DNA of 64,000 bases, taken from assembly GCF_016860545.1 (NCBI RefSeq), contig NZ_BNEB01000005.1:2418001-2482000 (forward strand), given 5' to 3'. The notes under the pieces are model-generated. The model had not been told where the DNA came from. It worked only from the letters and a program-made list of their open reading frames with translations, and did not search any database. This document shows positions 17,498 to 26,058 of this stretch, in pieces. How positions within the stretch are numbered: the stretch's first letter is position 1; the number at the start of each line of letters is the position of its first letter. The stretch comes from Streptomyces asoensis. Lineage in GTDB: Bacteria; Actinomycetota; Actinomycetes; Streptomycetales; Streptomycetaceae. A program made the translations under genes and the position numbers.

Positions 17498-18787
17498 TCA
17501 ACACGGACGGCGGTCCCCTCGAACGGAGACCACCGCCTGGCGTGTCAACTTCCAGCCGTCGCCGTGTCGTTCGACGTAACCGAGCGCTCTGAGTTCGTAC
17601 AGTCTCGCGATCGCGTCGTCCGGCGTGGTCCACGCCTCGCGGGCGACCTCGTCGACCGCCGCGGATCTGCGCGCGGGCAGCGCGGCCAGGACCCGCCGGG
17701 CGGCCGGCTCCAGCAGGTCGCGGGGCAGGGCCGGCCCGCGCCGTTCGGGGGCCAGCTCGCCCATTTCTCCGACGAGTTCGACGATCTCCGCCGCGTCGGT
17801 GACCAGCACGGCCTCCGCACGCAGCAGTTCGTGCACCCCGGCCGAGAGGCCGCTCGTGGCCGGCCCCGGCACCCCCATCGTGTGACGGCCCAACCGCTGG
17901 GCGGCCCGGGCGGTGACCAGCGCACCGCTGCGGTAGGCGGCCTCGACGACGACCGTGCCCCGGGTGAGCGCGGCGATGACCCGGTTGCGCAGGATGAACC
18001 TGGTGGGCGTCGGGTGGTCGCCGGGCGGCAACTCGCCGACCACCAGACCCTGTTCGGCGATCCTGTTGATCAACGTCGTGTGGCCGCGCGGGTAGGGCCG
18101 GTCGACCCCGCAGGCGAGGACGGCGACGGTGGCGCCGCCCGCGCCGAGGGCGCCCCGGTGCGCGGCGCCGTCCACCCCGTAGGCGCCGCCGGAGACGACG
18201 ACCCAGCCCTGTTCGGCGAGGCCCGCGGCGAGGGTGGCGGCCATGTGGGCGCCGTACTCGGTGCAGGCGCGGGCCCCGACCACGGCGACCGAGCGCAGCG
18301 CCCACATCCGCAGACTGGGCCGCCCCCGCACCCACAGCCCGAGCGGGCGGGCGTCCCCCAGGTCGTCCAGCGTCCCCGGCCACTCCGCGTCCCCGGGGCA
18401 CACGTACCGCACGCCCGCCTCGCGTGCGACGGCCAGGTCCCGTTCCGGCTCGGCACGCTCGGCCCGGGCCCGCAGTCCCGCCCAGCGCCGCGCGGTCACG
18501 CCGGGCAGCGGCTCACCGTCGTCCCGCAGGCGCCGCACGACCTCGCGCACGCCTCTCCGCCGTACCCACTGGCCGCCCACCTCGTCCCCGGGCTCCAGGA
18601 CCCGCCCGAGGAAGACCCGGGCGTGCCGCTCGCCGGCCCGGTCGCGGCCGCCCTCACCGTCGCCGGTGTCGGCCCCGTCCACGGCACCCCCGCCGCCCGG
18701 GCCCGCGCCGTCCGGGCCGCCGCCCGGGGCCGCGCCGTCCGACCGCTCACCGTCACCGGCGCCGCGACGCGTCTCCCCGGCGCTCAT
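17498..18787 (-). CDS. dprA: DNA-processing protein DprA
   Basis: DprA loads RecA on incoming single-stranded DNA in transformable bacteria. The 429-residue protein has a 60-residue Gly/Asp-rich N-terminal tail of low complexity, then the Rossmann-like domain with VAVVGARACTEYG and SGGAYGVDGAAHRGAL. A C-terminal winged-helix-like part follows (VDEVAREAWTTPDDAIARLYEL). ATG 18787 overlaps the comM stop by four bases (ATGA), so the two are coupled. Streptomyces is not known to be naturally competent, so its actual role may be in conjugation or repair. Confidence 0.9.
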   Translation of the reverse strand: MSAGETRRGAGDGERSDGAAPGGGPDGAGPGGGGAVDGADTGDGEGGRDRAGERHARVFLGRVLEPGDEVGGQWVRRRGVREVVRRLRDDGEPLPGVTARRWAGLRARAERAEPERDLAVAREAGVRYVCPGDAEWPGTLDDLGDARPLGLWVRGRPSLRMWALRSVAVVGARACTEYGAHMAATLAAGLAEQGWVVVSGGAYGVDGAAHRGALGAGGATVAVLACGVDRPYPRGHTTLINRIAEQGLVVGELPPGDHPTPTRFILRNRVIAALTRGTVVVEAAYRSGALVTARAAQRLGRHTMGVPGPATSGLSAGVHELLRAEAVLVTDAAEIVELVGEMGELAPERRGPALPRDLLEPAARRVLAALPARRSAAVDEVAREAWTTPDDAIARLYELRALGYVERHGDGWKLTRQAVVSVRGDRRPC

Positions 18788-20406
18788 GTCGGTGCCCCCA
18801 GGGCCATCGGCACGCCGCGCGGCACCCCCGTGCGCAGTTGGAGGGCGAGGTTGACGTCCGTCACGCCGGGCCGGTCGTGGCCGACCAGGTCGGCGACGGT
18901 CCAGGCGACGCGCAGCACCCGGTCGAGCCCGCGGGCGGTCAGCGTCCCCCGCTCCAGGCTCCGTTCCGCCTCGTCCATGGCACCGACCGCGGCGTGCCAG
19001 CGGTTGCGCAGCTCTCTGCCCGGCACCTCGCTGTTGGTCCGCCACGGAGTGCCGGCCAGCCGGGCGGCCGCCCGTTCCCGCGCGGCTCTGACCCGGTCGG
19101 CGACGGTCGCCGTGGACTCGCCGCCGGGGCCCCGGTGGGCGAGCTCGGCCCGGCTGACCGGGTCGACCTCCACCCGCAGGTCGACCCGGTCGAGCAGCGG
19201 GCCGGACAGCCGGGCCTGGTAGCGGCGGACGGCGGAGGGCGGGCACTCGCACAGGGTGTCCCGCAGCGAGAACCGGCCGCACGGACAGGGGTTGGCGGCG
19301 AGCACCATCAGGAACCGCGCCGGGAAGCGCACCACCCCCGCGCTGCGCGCGATCACCACATGGCCGGCCTCCAGGGGCTGCCGCAGGGCGTCGAGCGCGT
19401 GACTGCCGAACTCCGGGGTCTCGTCGAGGAAGAGCACACCGCGGTGGGCCAGCGAGACGGCACCGGGCCGGGCGAACCCCGCCCCGCCCCCGACCAGCGA
19501 CTGCATCGTGGCCGAGTGGTGCGGAGCGCAGTACGGCGGCACCTCGATGAGGGGCTTGCCCGGCGGCAGCAGTCCCGCCACCGAGTGGACGGCGGTGACC
19601 TCCAGCGACTCCTGCCTGTCCAGCCGGGGCAGCACGGCCGGCAGCCGCTCCGCGAGCATGGTCTTGCCCGCGCCGGGCGGGCCCTCCAGGAAGAGGTGGT
19701 GACCACCGGCCGCGGCCACCTCCACCGCGGTCCGCGCGGAGCACTGTCCGACCACGTCCGCGAGGTCGTGCCCCTGGTCGTGCTGGGCCCCGATGCCCTG
19801 TATGCCGGTGGCCGCGCCGGTGCCGGGCATCCGCAGTCCGGCCAGGAGCGGGTCGGGGCGGCCCGCCTCGTCCGGTTCCTCCTCGGGCACGGGTTCGTCG
19901 GCGAGGACGGCGATCAGCTGCCGCAGACTGCGTACCCCGAGCACGGAGATTCCGGGGACCAGCGCCGCCTCCGCGGCGGCGCATTCGGGGACGACCACCT
20001 GCTCGTAGCCGGCGTCGGCCGCGGCCAGGACCGCGGGCAGGATGCCCCGGACCGGCCGGACCCTCCCGTCCAGGCCCAGCTCGCCGATCATGACGATGTC
20101 GGCGAGCACCCGGGGGTCGATCCGTTCCGCAGCGCCGAGCACGGCGCTGGCGATGGCCAGGTCGAAGCCGCTGCCGCCCTTGGGCACCGAGGCCGGGCTG
20201 AGTCCGACGGTGAGCTTCTTCTGCGGCCATTCGCCCCCGGAGTTCACCACGGCCGCCCGGACCCGGTCCCGGCTCTCGGTGAGGCTCTTGTCCGGCAGCC
20301 CCACCAGCGTGAACGCCGCCACGCCCGGTTCGAGGTCGGCCTGCACCTCGACGACGACCCCTTCGACGCCGACCAGCGCCACCGAGCACGTACGCGCGAA
20401 GCCCAT
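18784..20406 (-). CDS. comM: YifB/ComM-family Mg-chelatase-like AAA+ ATPase
   Basis: The 540-residue protein has an N-terminal Lon-protease-like fold without protease activity (ARTCSVALVGVEGVVVEVQ), a central AAA+ module with Walker A GPPGAGKT and Walker B GVLFLDETPEF, and a Mg-chelatase C-terminal domain. A Cys-rich insert (NPCPCGRF, then CECPP) is characteristic. ComM is a branch-migration helicase in transformation of Vibrio and Acinetobacter. It is part of the yraN-comM-dprA cluster; the stop of yraN lies one base before this ATG on the downstream side. Confidence 0.92.
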   Translation of the reverse strand: MGFARTCSVALVGVEGVVVEVQADLEPGVAAFTLVGLPDKSLTESRDRVRAAVVNSGGEWPQKKLTVGLSPASVPKGGSGFDLAIASAVLGAAERIDPRVLADIVMIGELGLDGRVRPVRGILPAVLAAADAGYEQVVVPECAAAEAALVPGISVLGVRSLRQLIAVLADEPVPEEEPDEAGRPDPLLAGLRMPGTGAATGIQGIGAQHDQGHDLADVVGQCSARTAVEVAAAGGHHLFLEGPPGAGKTMLAERLPAVLPRLDRQESLEVTAVHSVAGLLPPGKPLIEVPPYCAPHHSATMQSLVGGGAGFARPGAVSLAHRGVLFLDETPEFGSHALDALRQPLEAGHVVIARSAGVVRFPARFLMVLAANPCPCGRFSLRDTLCECPPSAVRRYQARLSGPLLDRVDLRVEVDPVSRAELAHRGPGGESTATVADRVRAARERAAARLAGTPWRTNSEVPGRELRNRWHAAVGAMDEAERSLERGTLTARGLDRVLRVAWTVADLVGHDRPGVTDVNLALQLRTGVPRGVPMALGAPT

Positions 20407-20407
20407 C

Positions 20408-20785
20408 TCAGGCCACCCCCCGCGCGTGCTCGACGACGGCCGCCCCGCGCCGGGGCAGGAGCACGCCGACCAGGTCGATGCGGACGCCGCCCGGCGGGGC
20501 TCCCCCGTGTTCCTGGATCCACCGCTGCGCCAGGTCGCGCAGCCGCTGGGCCTTCTGTGGGGTCACCGCCGCCATCGGGTGCTGGAATCCGCCGCCCCTG
20601 CGGGTCTTGACCTCGCAGAGGACCAGGACGTCACCGTCCCTCGCGACGATGTCGATCTCGCCGGTCCTGCCGCAGCGCCAGTTGCGCTCCAGGACCGTCA
20701 TCCCCGTGTCGGCCAGCCGTCGGGCGGCCAGGTCCTCGCCGTACCTGCCGAGTGCGCCTCGGGCCAGATCCGTGTGCGTGCTCAT
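20408..20785 (-). CDS. UPF0102/YraN-family predicted endonuclease
   Basis: This 125-residue protein of the YraN family has a PD-(D/E)xK nuclease-like core: GRYGEDLAARRLADTG, then RTGEIDIVARDGDVLVLCEVKTR, where the GEID Asp and the EVK pair fit the catalytic pattern. No substrate is established. I chose ATG 20785 since GTG-rich alternatives upstream add a Gly-rich stretch. It lies next to comM, and conserved genomic neighbours such as dprA suggest a DNA-processing role. Confidence 0.85.
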   Translation of the reverse strand: MSTHTDLARGALGRYGEDLAARRLADTGMTVLERNWRCGRTGEIDIVARDGDVLVLCEVKTRRGGGFQHPMAAVTPQKAQRLRDLAQRWIQEHGGAPPGGVRIDLVGVLLPRRGAAVVEHARGVA

Positions 20786-20977
20786 GTGGGCACCACCTCC
20801 GGCACCCACGTTCAGGCATCCGGCGGCCCGGAAAGGATCTTGGTGGACGGGCGGACGCCTGTGGACAACTCCGTCACCCCCACGGGTGGCGCACCACCGC
20901 CGCACCGGCACCGAGCACCCCGGCACCGGCCGCCCCCGCCTCCGGCGCCGACCGTCGTACGCGAAGTCCCGACCCGG

Positions 20978-21286
20978 TCAGCTGCCCGGAAGCTCCAGAT
21001 CGCTCTTGTTCAGCTCCTCGATGTTCACGTCCTTGAACGTGAGCACCCGCACCTGCTTCACGAACCGGGCCGGCCGGTACATGTCCCACACCCAGGCGTC
21101 CGCCATCGACACCTCGAAGAACACCTCGCCCTGGACCGAGTGCACCTGCATCTCGTAGTCGTTGGTGAGGTAGAAACGCCGCTCGGTCTCGATCACGTAT
21201 TTGAACAGACCGACGACATCGCGGTACTCCCGGTAGAGCTTCAGCTCCATCTCGGTCTCGTACTTCTCGAGGTCCTCGGCGCTCAT
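20978..21286 (-). CDS. DUF2469 family protein
   Basis: This highly conserved 102-residue actinobacterial protein begins MSAEDLEKYETEMELKLYRE and ends in an acidic helix (IEELNKSDLELP). It is rich in charged and aromatic residues, with no membrane segment and no catalytic motif I can name. Members of this family are almost invariably found between the signal-peptidase/NUDIX region and yraN in actinobacteria. Function is unknown. Confidence 0.85.
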   Translation of the reverse strand: MSAEDLEKYETEMELKLYREYRDVVGLFKYVIETERRFYLTNDYEMQVHSVQGEVFFEVSMADAWVWDMYRPARFVKQVRVLTFKDVNIEELNKSDLELPGS

Positions 21287-21342
21287 GGCATGTTCCCCTT
21301 CAGCCGTGCGATCCCCCTATTGTGCGCCAGTCCCGTGCGCCT

Positions 21343-21915
21343 CTAGACGATTTCCGTGTCGAGGGTTACGGGTCCGGCCGGAGGACCTTCGTCGAGCAGC
21401 CCGCGCAGCAGCCCGGCGAGTCTGGTCGGATACACCGTCTCATGGGCCCGGGTCAGTTCCTGACACGTCCACCAGCGCGCTCCGGCGACACTGCGCCGCT
21501 CCAGCTCGGTGAGGCCCGTGGGCCGGGTCTCCGTCACCGTCGTACGGGCCAGGTAGTACCACTCGTCCTGGTCCCAGCGGCGGCCCGCGAACGGGAAGGA
21601 GCAGGTCCGCCGCCACAGCACCGGGCCCAGCTCGACATCGGTGATGCCGGTCTCCTCGGCGAGTTCCCGCAGCGCGGCTTCCTCACGGGTCTCGTCGCCC
21701 TCCACCCCGCCGCCCGGAGTGAACCACCATGTGTCGTCCGGGTCGTCCGGTTCGTGGCCGTGCAGCAGCAGGATGCGGTCCTGCGGGTCGAGGAGCACGA
21801 CCCGCGCCACCTTGCGCAGCCCGCCCTCGTACGAATCCGTGCCCGCGAGCGAGCCCGTGTCCACGGAGGAGGCCGTCCCCGCGTCCGGCGGTCCGTCCGT
21901 GGCCTCAGCGGGCAC
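21343..21915 (-). CDS. NUDIX hydrolase
   Basis: The NUDIX box GGGVEGDETREEAALRELAEETGI is complete (Gx5Ex7REUxEExGU) around the middle of the protein. WWFTPGGG just before it is typical of ADP-ribose/8-oxo-dGTP type hydrolases. The substrate is not deducible. The start is unclear: I chose GTG 21915, overlapping the sipZ stop by 11 bases. A longer frame to ATG 21984 would overlap sipZ by 80 bases and adds a disordered Pro/Ala stretch. It ends the signal-peptidase operon. Confidence 0.8.
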   Translation of the reverse strand: MPAEATDGPPDAGTASSVDTGSLAGTDSYEGGLRKVARVVLLDPQDRILLLHGHEPDDPDDTWWFTPGGGVEGDETREEAALRELAEETGITDVELGPVLWRRTCSFPFAGRRWDQDEWYYLARTTVTETRPTGLTELERRSVAGARWWTCQELTRAHETVYPTRLAGLLRGLLDEGPPAGPVTLDTEIV

Positions 21916-22690
21916 CGGCGGCCTCCGGCCGGGCACCGGTGGGGCGACGGCCGGACGTCCGCTTGGCGATGGGGCCGTACGCACCCCCGCCCAGGACCAG
22001 CACCCCGCCGGCGACGATCAGCCAGCCGACCGTGCTCAGCGGACCGGGCCGGGAGAGCGCACCGAGCTGCTCGAAGCCGGTGGGCCGCTTCAGCATGCCG
22101 TTCATCGGCCACACCACGGCGTCGACCCGGGCCTTGACGGCGCTGCGCGCGACCGTGCCCTGGGCGGCGTCCGTCAGGTGGGCGGTGGAGTCGAGCGAGC
22201 CCTCCCGCTCGTCACCGAGCAGGAACAGCCGGCCGTCCGGGACCTTCACGGTCGGGATGTTCTTGTTCTCGGCGAGGCTGCCCGCCGGAAGATACGGTTC
22301 TTCGATCTGCTTGCCGTTGACGGTCAGCTTGCCGTCGGTGCAGCAGGACACGGTGTCGCCGCCGACCGCGACCACGCGCTTGACCACGGGCGCGTTGCTC
22401 GCCCAGGTCTTGTCGGTGAACACCACGACGTCCCCGCGGCGCACCTCGTCGCCGTCGATCCGCTCGGCCAGCACCCGGTCACCCGCGGCGATCGTCGGGC
22501 TCATGGAACTGGTGGGCACCGTGTACGGCCGGTAGAGCAGGGCTCCCCAGCCGAATCCGCCGAGGAACAGCACGAGGCCCAGTGCGACGGCCAGTCCGGA
22601 CAGACGCTGTCCGGTCCGGCTGCCCACCGGGCCACTGCTGGTGCCACCGCCACTGTGCGGGGCCGTACGCGTAGTGCTCTCGCCACCCAT
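21905..22690 (-). CDS. sipZ: Type I signal peptidase, SipZ-like
   Basis: This 261-residue membrane protease removes signal peptides outside the membrane. It has an N-terminal transmembrane helix (LAVALGLVLFLGGFGWGALL), the catalytic Ser in VPTSSMSPT (box B), the Lys in APVVKRVVAVGGD (box D) and box E GDEREGSLDST. Unlike the other three it has a further C-terminal membrane helix (TVGWLIVAGGVLVLGG). Fourth in the sip series by transcription order, so named by analogy with S. lividans. The Pro-rich linker and the box E sequence GDERE (rather than GDHR) set it apart. Confidence 0.85.
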   Translation of the reverse strand: MGGESTTRTAPHSGGGTSSGPVGSRTGQRLSGLAVALGLVLFLGGFGWGALLYRPYTVPTSSMSPTIAAGDRVLAERIDGDEVRRGDVVVFTDKTWASNAPVVKRVVAVGGDTVSCCTDGKLTVNGKQIEEPYLPAGSLAENKNIPTVKVPDGRLFLLGDEREGSLDSTAHLTDAAQGTVARSAVKARVDAVVWPMNGMLKRPTGFEQLGALSRPGPLSTVGWLIVAGGVLVLGGGAYGPIAKRTSGRRPTGARPEAAGAR

Positions 22691-22832
22691 GGATCCGCAC
22701 CCTACCCGGCGGTACCGAACCCGGTCAGCCCCTCTTCCCGGCTCGTCCGGGCCCTGGCCGCAAGCTTGGGAAAGGGTTTGCCGAGCGCGAGCGGTGCGCC
22801 ATCGCGGAGCGGGCCGCGGGCGGCGGGCCGCC

Positions 22833-23813
22833 TCAGCGGTTCCCGGCGTCCTCCGTGCGCCGACGGCGCCACAGGACCACCGGCACGACCCCGGCGAGGG
22901 CGAGGCCCTGCGGGGCGACCGTCAGGGCCGCGGGCGCCGCGGACCCGGCGCTCAGGCCGTCCTGGTCGAAGGTGTCCGGCACCGGGAGCGTGCCCCAGCG
23001 GGTGATCGGCCAGGCTTTGACGACGGCGCGGCCGACGACCTGGTCGACGGGGACCATGCCGTGGTTCTTGTCGGACTGGTTGTAGCGCGAGTCACGGGAG
23101 TTCTGACGGTGGTCGCCCATGACCCAGATGAAGCCCTTGGGGACCTTAACGGTGAACTGCCCGCCCTGGTCGTCCTGGCTGCACGGGGTGTTGCCGGGGT
23201 AGACGTACGGCTCGTTCAGCGCCTTGCCGTTGACGGTCAGCGGGCCCGTGCCCTTGCAGGAGACGGTGTCGCCGCCGACGCCGATGACCCGCTTGATCAG
23301 GTCCTTCTCCTCCGCGGACGGCATCAGGCCGATCCAGCTGAGGACGGTCTGGAAGGCGTTCGGGTCGACGGTGGCCTCGCCCGCCAGCCAGTTGTCGGGG
23401 TCGTGGAAGACGACGACCTCGCCGCGCTCCGGCTCGGATCCGAACCACGGGGTCAGCTTGTCGACCAGGACCCGGTCACCCTCCTTGAGGGTGTTCTCCA
23501 TCGAGGCGGACGGGATGGAGAACGCCTGCACCAGGAACGTCTTGATCAGCAGCGCGAGGACGAGCGCGATACCGATCAGGATCGGCAGCTCCTTCCAGAA
23601 GGAGCGCGGCTTCTTGGGCTTCGGGGCCGGGCCGCCCGATCCCTCGCCACCGGTCCGGGGCGGCTCGTCCGCCGGCGGGCCGTCGCCGCCCGCCACGGGG
23701 TCACTCCCGGAGGTCACGGCGCCGTCGGAAGCCGGGTCGGCGGCCCCCACGGGATGACCGCGGTGCTCCTCGCCGTCGTGCCCGGACCGTGCGCCAACCG
23801 CCACATCCCCCAC
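22833..23813 (-). CDS. sipY: Type I signal peptidase, SipY-like
   Basis: This 326-residue enzyme has a 70-residue disordered N terminus, a membrane helix (LPILIGIALVLALLIKTFLVQAF), catalytic Ser in IPSASMENTL, catalytic Lys in DLIKRVIGVGGD, box E MGDHRQNSRDSR and a C-terminal helix (GLALAGVVPVVLW) with a basic tail. Start GTG at 23813 is supported by TGAGGAGTT directly before it. In S. lividans SipY is the main signal peptidase (literature). The N terminus overlaps the sipX tail by 113 bases in another frame. Confidence 0.9.
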   Translation of the reverse strand: MGDVAVGARSGHDGEEHRGHPVGAADPASDGAVTSGSDPVAGGDGPPADEPPRTGGEGSGGPAPKPKKPRSFWKELPILIGIALVLALLIKTFLVQAFSIPSASMENTLKEGDRVLVDKLTPWFGSEPERGEVVVFHDPDNWLAGEATVDPNAFQTVLSWIGLMPSAEEKDLIKRVIGVGGDTVSCKGTGPLTVNGKALNEPYVYPGNTPCSQDDQGGQFTVKVPKGFIWVMGDHRQNSRDSRYNQSDKNHGMVPVDQVVGRAVVKAWPITRWGTLPVPDTFDQDGLSAGSAAPAALTVAPQGLALAGVVPVVLWRRRRTEDAGNR

Positions 23814-24801
23814 GCCAACTCCTCACTCTGTGCCGCTGCCTGCTCCACGTGCGGCGCAGGCCCACCACTCCCATAACGAGCGGGAGTTCCGCAGGGCTCG
23901 GGAGTTGTCGGATCGATTCGTTCGGATCGCCGGGAGCAACCCTATGCGACAGCCGGGCGGACGCGGTCGCCGTGGCGGCCGAGCCGGTCACGGAAGCGAA
24001 AGTTTGCGGTTCCTTGAGACGGACCCAGTGGCCGAGGGGCCAGGCGATGACCATGGCCCGCCCCACGACCTCGTCCTCGGAGACGGTCCCGCCGTAGTCG
24101 GTGTTCTGGTGGAAGCGCGAGTCGGCGGAGTTGGCGCGGTGGTCGCCCATCACCCACAGCCGCCCCTGCGGGACGGTGATGTCGAAGGCCGAGGCGGAGG
24201 GCTCGTTGCCGGGGTAAAGATAGGCGCCCTCCTCAAGGGGAACGCCGTTGACGGTCACCCGGCCCTGGGTGTCGCAGCACACCACGTGGTCGCCGCCCAC
24301 ACCGACGACCCGTTTGATGAGGTCCTTCTCGTTGTCGGACGGCAGCAGACCGATGAAGGTGAGCCCTTCCTTGATCTGCTTGACGACGACCGGGTCGCTC
24401 TTCTTCGTCGTGGTCTGCTCGTCGTTGAGCCAGCCGCCGGGGTCCTTGAAGACGACGACGTCCCCGCGCTCGGGCTTGGAGCCGAACCACGGGGTGAACT
24501 TGTCGACCAGGACGCGGTCGCCGATCCGGATCGTCTGTTCCATGGAGCCGGAGGGGATCACGAAGGCCTGGACGAGGAAGGTCTTCAGGACCAGGGCTAT
24601 CAGCACGGCGACGCCGACCAGCAGCGGTATCTCCCGGGCGGCCGAACGCCTGCGCTTGCGCTTGACCTTGCGCTGGAGCTTGCGCCGCTCCGCGCGCGAG
24701 CGCCCTCCGGCGCCGGGGCTGGAGGTGCGCCGGGCGCCGGTGGGCAGGAGGTTGTCCGCGGCGCTGGTCGGGATGCCGCGCGGCTTGCCGCGGTTACCCA
24801 T
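23701..24801 (-). CDS. sipX: Type I signal peptidase, SipX-like, with long basic C-terminal tail
   Basis: This 366-residue enzyme has a strongly basic cytoplasmic N terminus (RAERRKLQRKVKRKRRR), membrane helix LLVGVAVLIALVLKTFLVQAF, catalytic Ser in IPSGSMEQTI, catalytic Lys in DLIKRVVGVGGD and box E MGDHRANSADSR. The last 90 residues, from codon 265 or so, become Arg/Gly/Trp-rich and use codons unusual for this genome (GCT, CGA, CAA, CAT, AGG, GTT). The end overlaps sipY. ATG at 24801 overlaps the sipW stop by 8 bases. The catalytic part is certain; the tail is odd. Confidence 0.85.
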   Translation of the reverse strand: MGNRGKPRGIPTSAADNLLPTGARRTSSPGAGGRSRAERRKLQRKVKRKRRRSAAREIPLLVGVAVLIALVLKTFLVQAFVIPSGSMEQTIRIGDRVLVDKFTPWFGSKPERGDVVVFKDPGGWLNDEQTTTKKSDPVVVKQIKEGLTFIGLLPSDNEKDLIKRVVGVGGDHVVCCDTQGRVTVNGVPLEEGAYLYPGNEPSASAFDITVPQGRLWVMGDHRANSADSRFHQNTDYGGTVSEDEVVGRAMVIAWPLGHWVRLKEPQTFASVTGSAATATASARLSHRVAPGDPNESIRQLPSPAELPLVMGVVGLRRTWSRQRHRVRSWRGGCGGWRTVRARRRGAPRSSRGGRRPGFRRRRDLRE

Positions 24802-25525
24802 GGGCGCGCTCCGCGGCGGGTACGCGCGCGTAGGCGCCGGGACGGGACAGCCGGGTGAGGTGCGCGTAGGGCCAGACGATCCAGTCGGCACGGCCCACCA
24901 CCCGGTCGACGGGGATCATGCCGCCGCCCGGTGAGCCGAGGTGGTCCCGGGAGTCGCTGGAGCGGCTGCGGTGGTCACCGAGGACGAAGAGGGTGCCCTG
25001 CGGCACGTCCACGTCGAAGTCCACCGTGGACGCAGGGTCGCCGGGATGCAGGAACGCGGACTCGTCGACCGACCGGCCGTTCACCTTGATCCTCCCCTCC
25101 TTGTCGCAGCAGACCACGTGATCTCCCCCTACACCCACGACGCGCTTGATGTAGTCGGAGTTCCCGAAGTACCCGGTGCCGTCGAACACGACGACATCGC
25201 CGCGCCGCGGCTCGGCACCGAAACGGTACGCCAACTTATCTACGAGAACCCGGTCGCCGATCCTCAATCCGTTTTCCATGGATCCGCTGGGAATCTGGAA
25301 TGGTTGGACCACGAAAGCGTTGAGGACCAGCAAAAACAGCAGGCAGATCAGCAGGGTGAGACTGACCCGGCCGCCCGGGACCCACCGCGTGACGCGTGCC
25401 ACCAACGCGAAACGCGACCGTCCCTCCGCCGCCTCCGGTTCCGGGGTCTCCTGGGAGACGTCCGCGGATACGGGAGGCTGGGAGGAGCGGTCGCGCTCCG
25501 TCGGCTGCTGAGCTTCGGTGTCCAT
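24794..25525 (-). CDS. sipW: Type I signal peptidase, SipW-like
   Basis: This 243-residue enzyme is the first of the four sip genes in transcription order. It has membrane helix VSLTLLICLLFLLVLNAFVVQPF, catalytic Ser in IPSGSMENGL, catalytic Lys in DYIKRVVGVGGD and box E LGDHRSRSSDSRDHLGS. There is no C-terminal membrane helix. It lies 45 bases downstream of rplS, which may share the transcript. The four Sips are not simple copies: the N-terminal extension, loop lengths and C-termini all differ. Confidence 0.88.
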   Translation of the reverse strand: MDTEAQQPTERDRSSQPPVSADVSQETPEPEAAEGRSRFALVARVTRWVPGGRVSLTLLICLLFLLVLNAFVVQPFQIPSGSMENGLRIGDRVLVDKLAYRFGAEPRRGDVVVFDGTGYFGNSDYIKRVVGVGGDHVVCCDKEGRIKVNGRSVDESAFLHPGDPASTVDFDVDVPQGTLFVLGDHRSRSSDSRDHLGSPGGGMIPVDRVVGRADWIVWPYAHLTRLSRPGAYARVPAAERAHG

Positions 25526-25570
25526 CGGGGCCAGATGCTATCCGGCCCCTCCACGAACGCCGCAGGGCAC

Positions 25571-25921
25571 TCAGTTGTCGCGCTTCTCCTTGATCTTCGC
25601 GGCCTTGCCGCGCAGCTCACGGAGGTAGTACAGCTTGGCGCGACGCACGTCACCGCGGGTGACGAGCTCGATCTTCTCGACGATCGGGGTGTGCACGGGG
25701 AACGTGCGCTCGACGCCGACGGAGAAGGAGACCTTGCGGACCGTGAAGGTCTCGCGGACACCGGCGCCCTGGCGGCGGATGACTACGCCCTTGAACTGCT
25801 GCACACGGGAGCGGTTGCCCTCGATGACGCGGACGTGGACGTTGACGGTGTCACCCGGGCGGAAGGCCGGGACGTCGGTCCGCAGCGACGCGGCGTCGAC
25901 GGAGTCGAGCAGGTGGGACAT
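25571..25921 (-). CDS. rplS: 50S ribosomal protein L19
   Basis: This 116-residue L19 begins MSHLLDSVDAASLRTDV and carries RPGDTVNVHVRVIEGNR, then the near-invariant GAGVRETFTVRKVSFSVGVERTFPVHTP. ATG at 25921 was chosen over upstream codons because MSHLLDSVD is the conserved actinobacterial N terminus and matches the known length. It is followed by the sip cluster and preceded by trmD, the common rpsP-rimM-trmD-rplS order. Confidence 0.96.
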   Translation of the reverse strand: MSHLLDSVDAASLRTDVPAFRPGDTVNVHVRVIEGNRSRVQQFKGVVIRRQGAGVRETFTVRKVSFSVGVERTFPVHTPIVEKIELVTRGDVRRAKLYYLRELRGKAAKIKEKRDN

Positions 25922-26058
25922 TTCGTCTGCTTTCTTCGCTGATGCCACAGGTCATCAACGGAACTAGAAGTTCGGGGATCGAGTGCCGTGTGCCCGTCGA
26001 GGCGGGCGTCGTGTCCCCCTGTGGCAGGGGCGCACACCGGACGGCGCACAACAGCGGC

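Noticed and set aside
17498..20389. A single 963-residue dprA fusion protein
   Set aside because: The N-terminal 530 residues are comM read in another frame. The real dprA starts at 18787 with an ATGA overlap.
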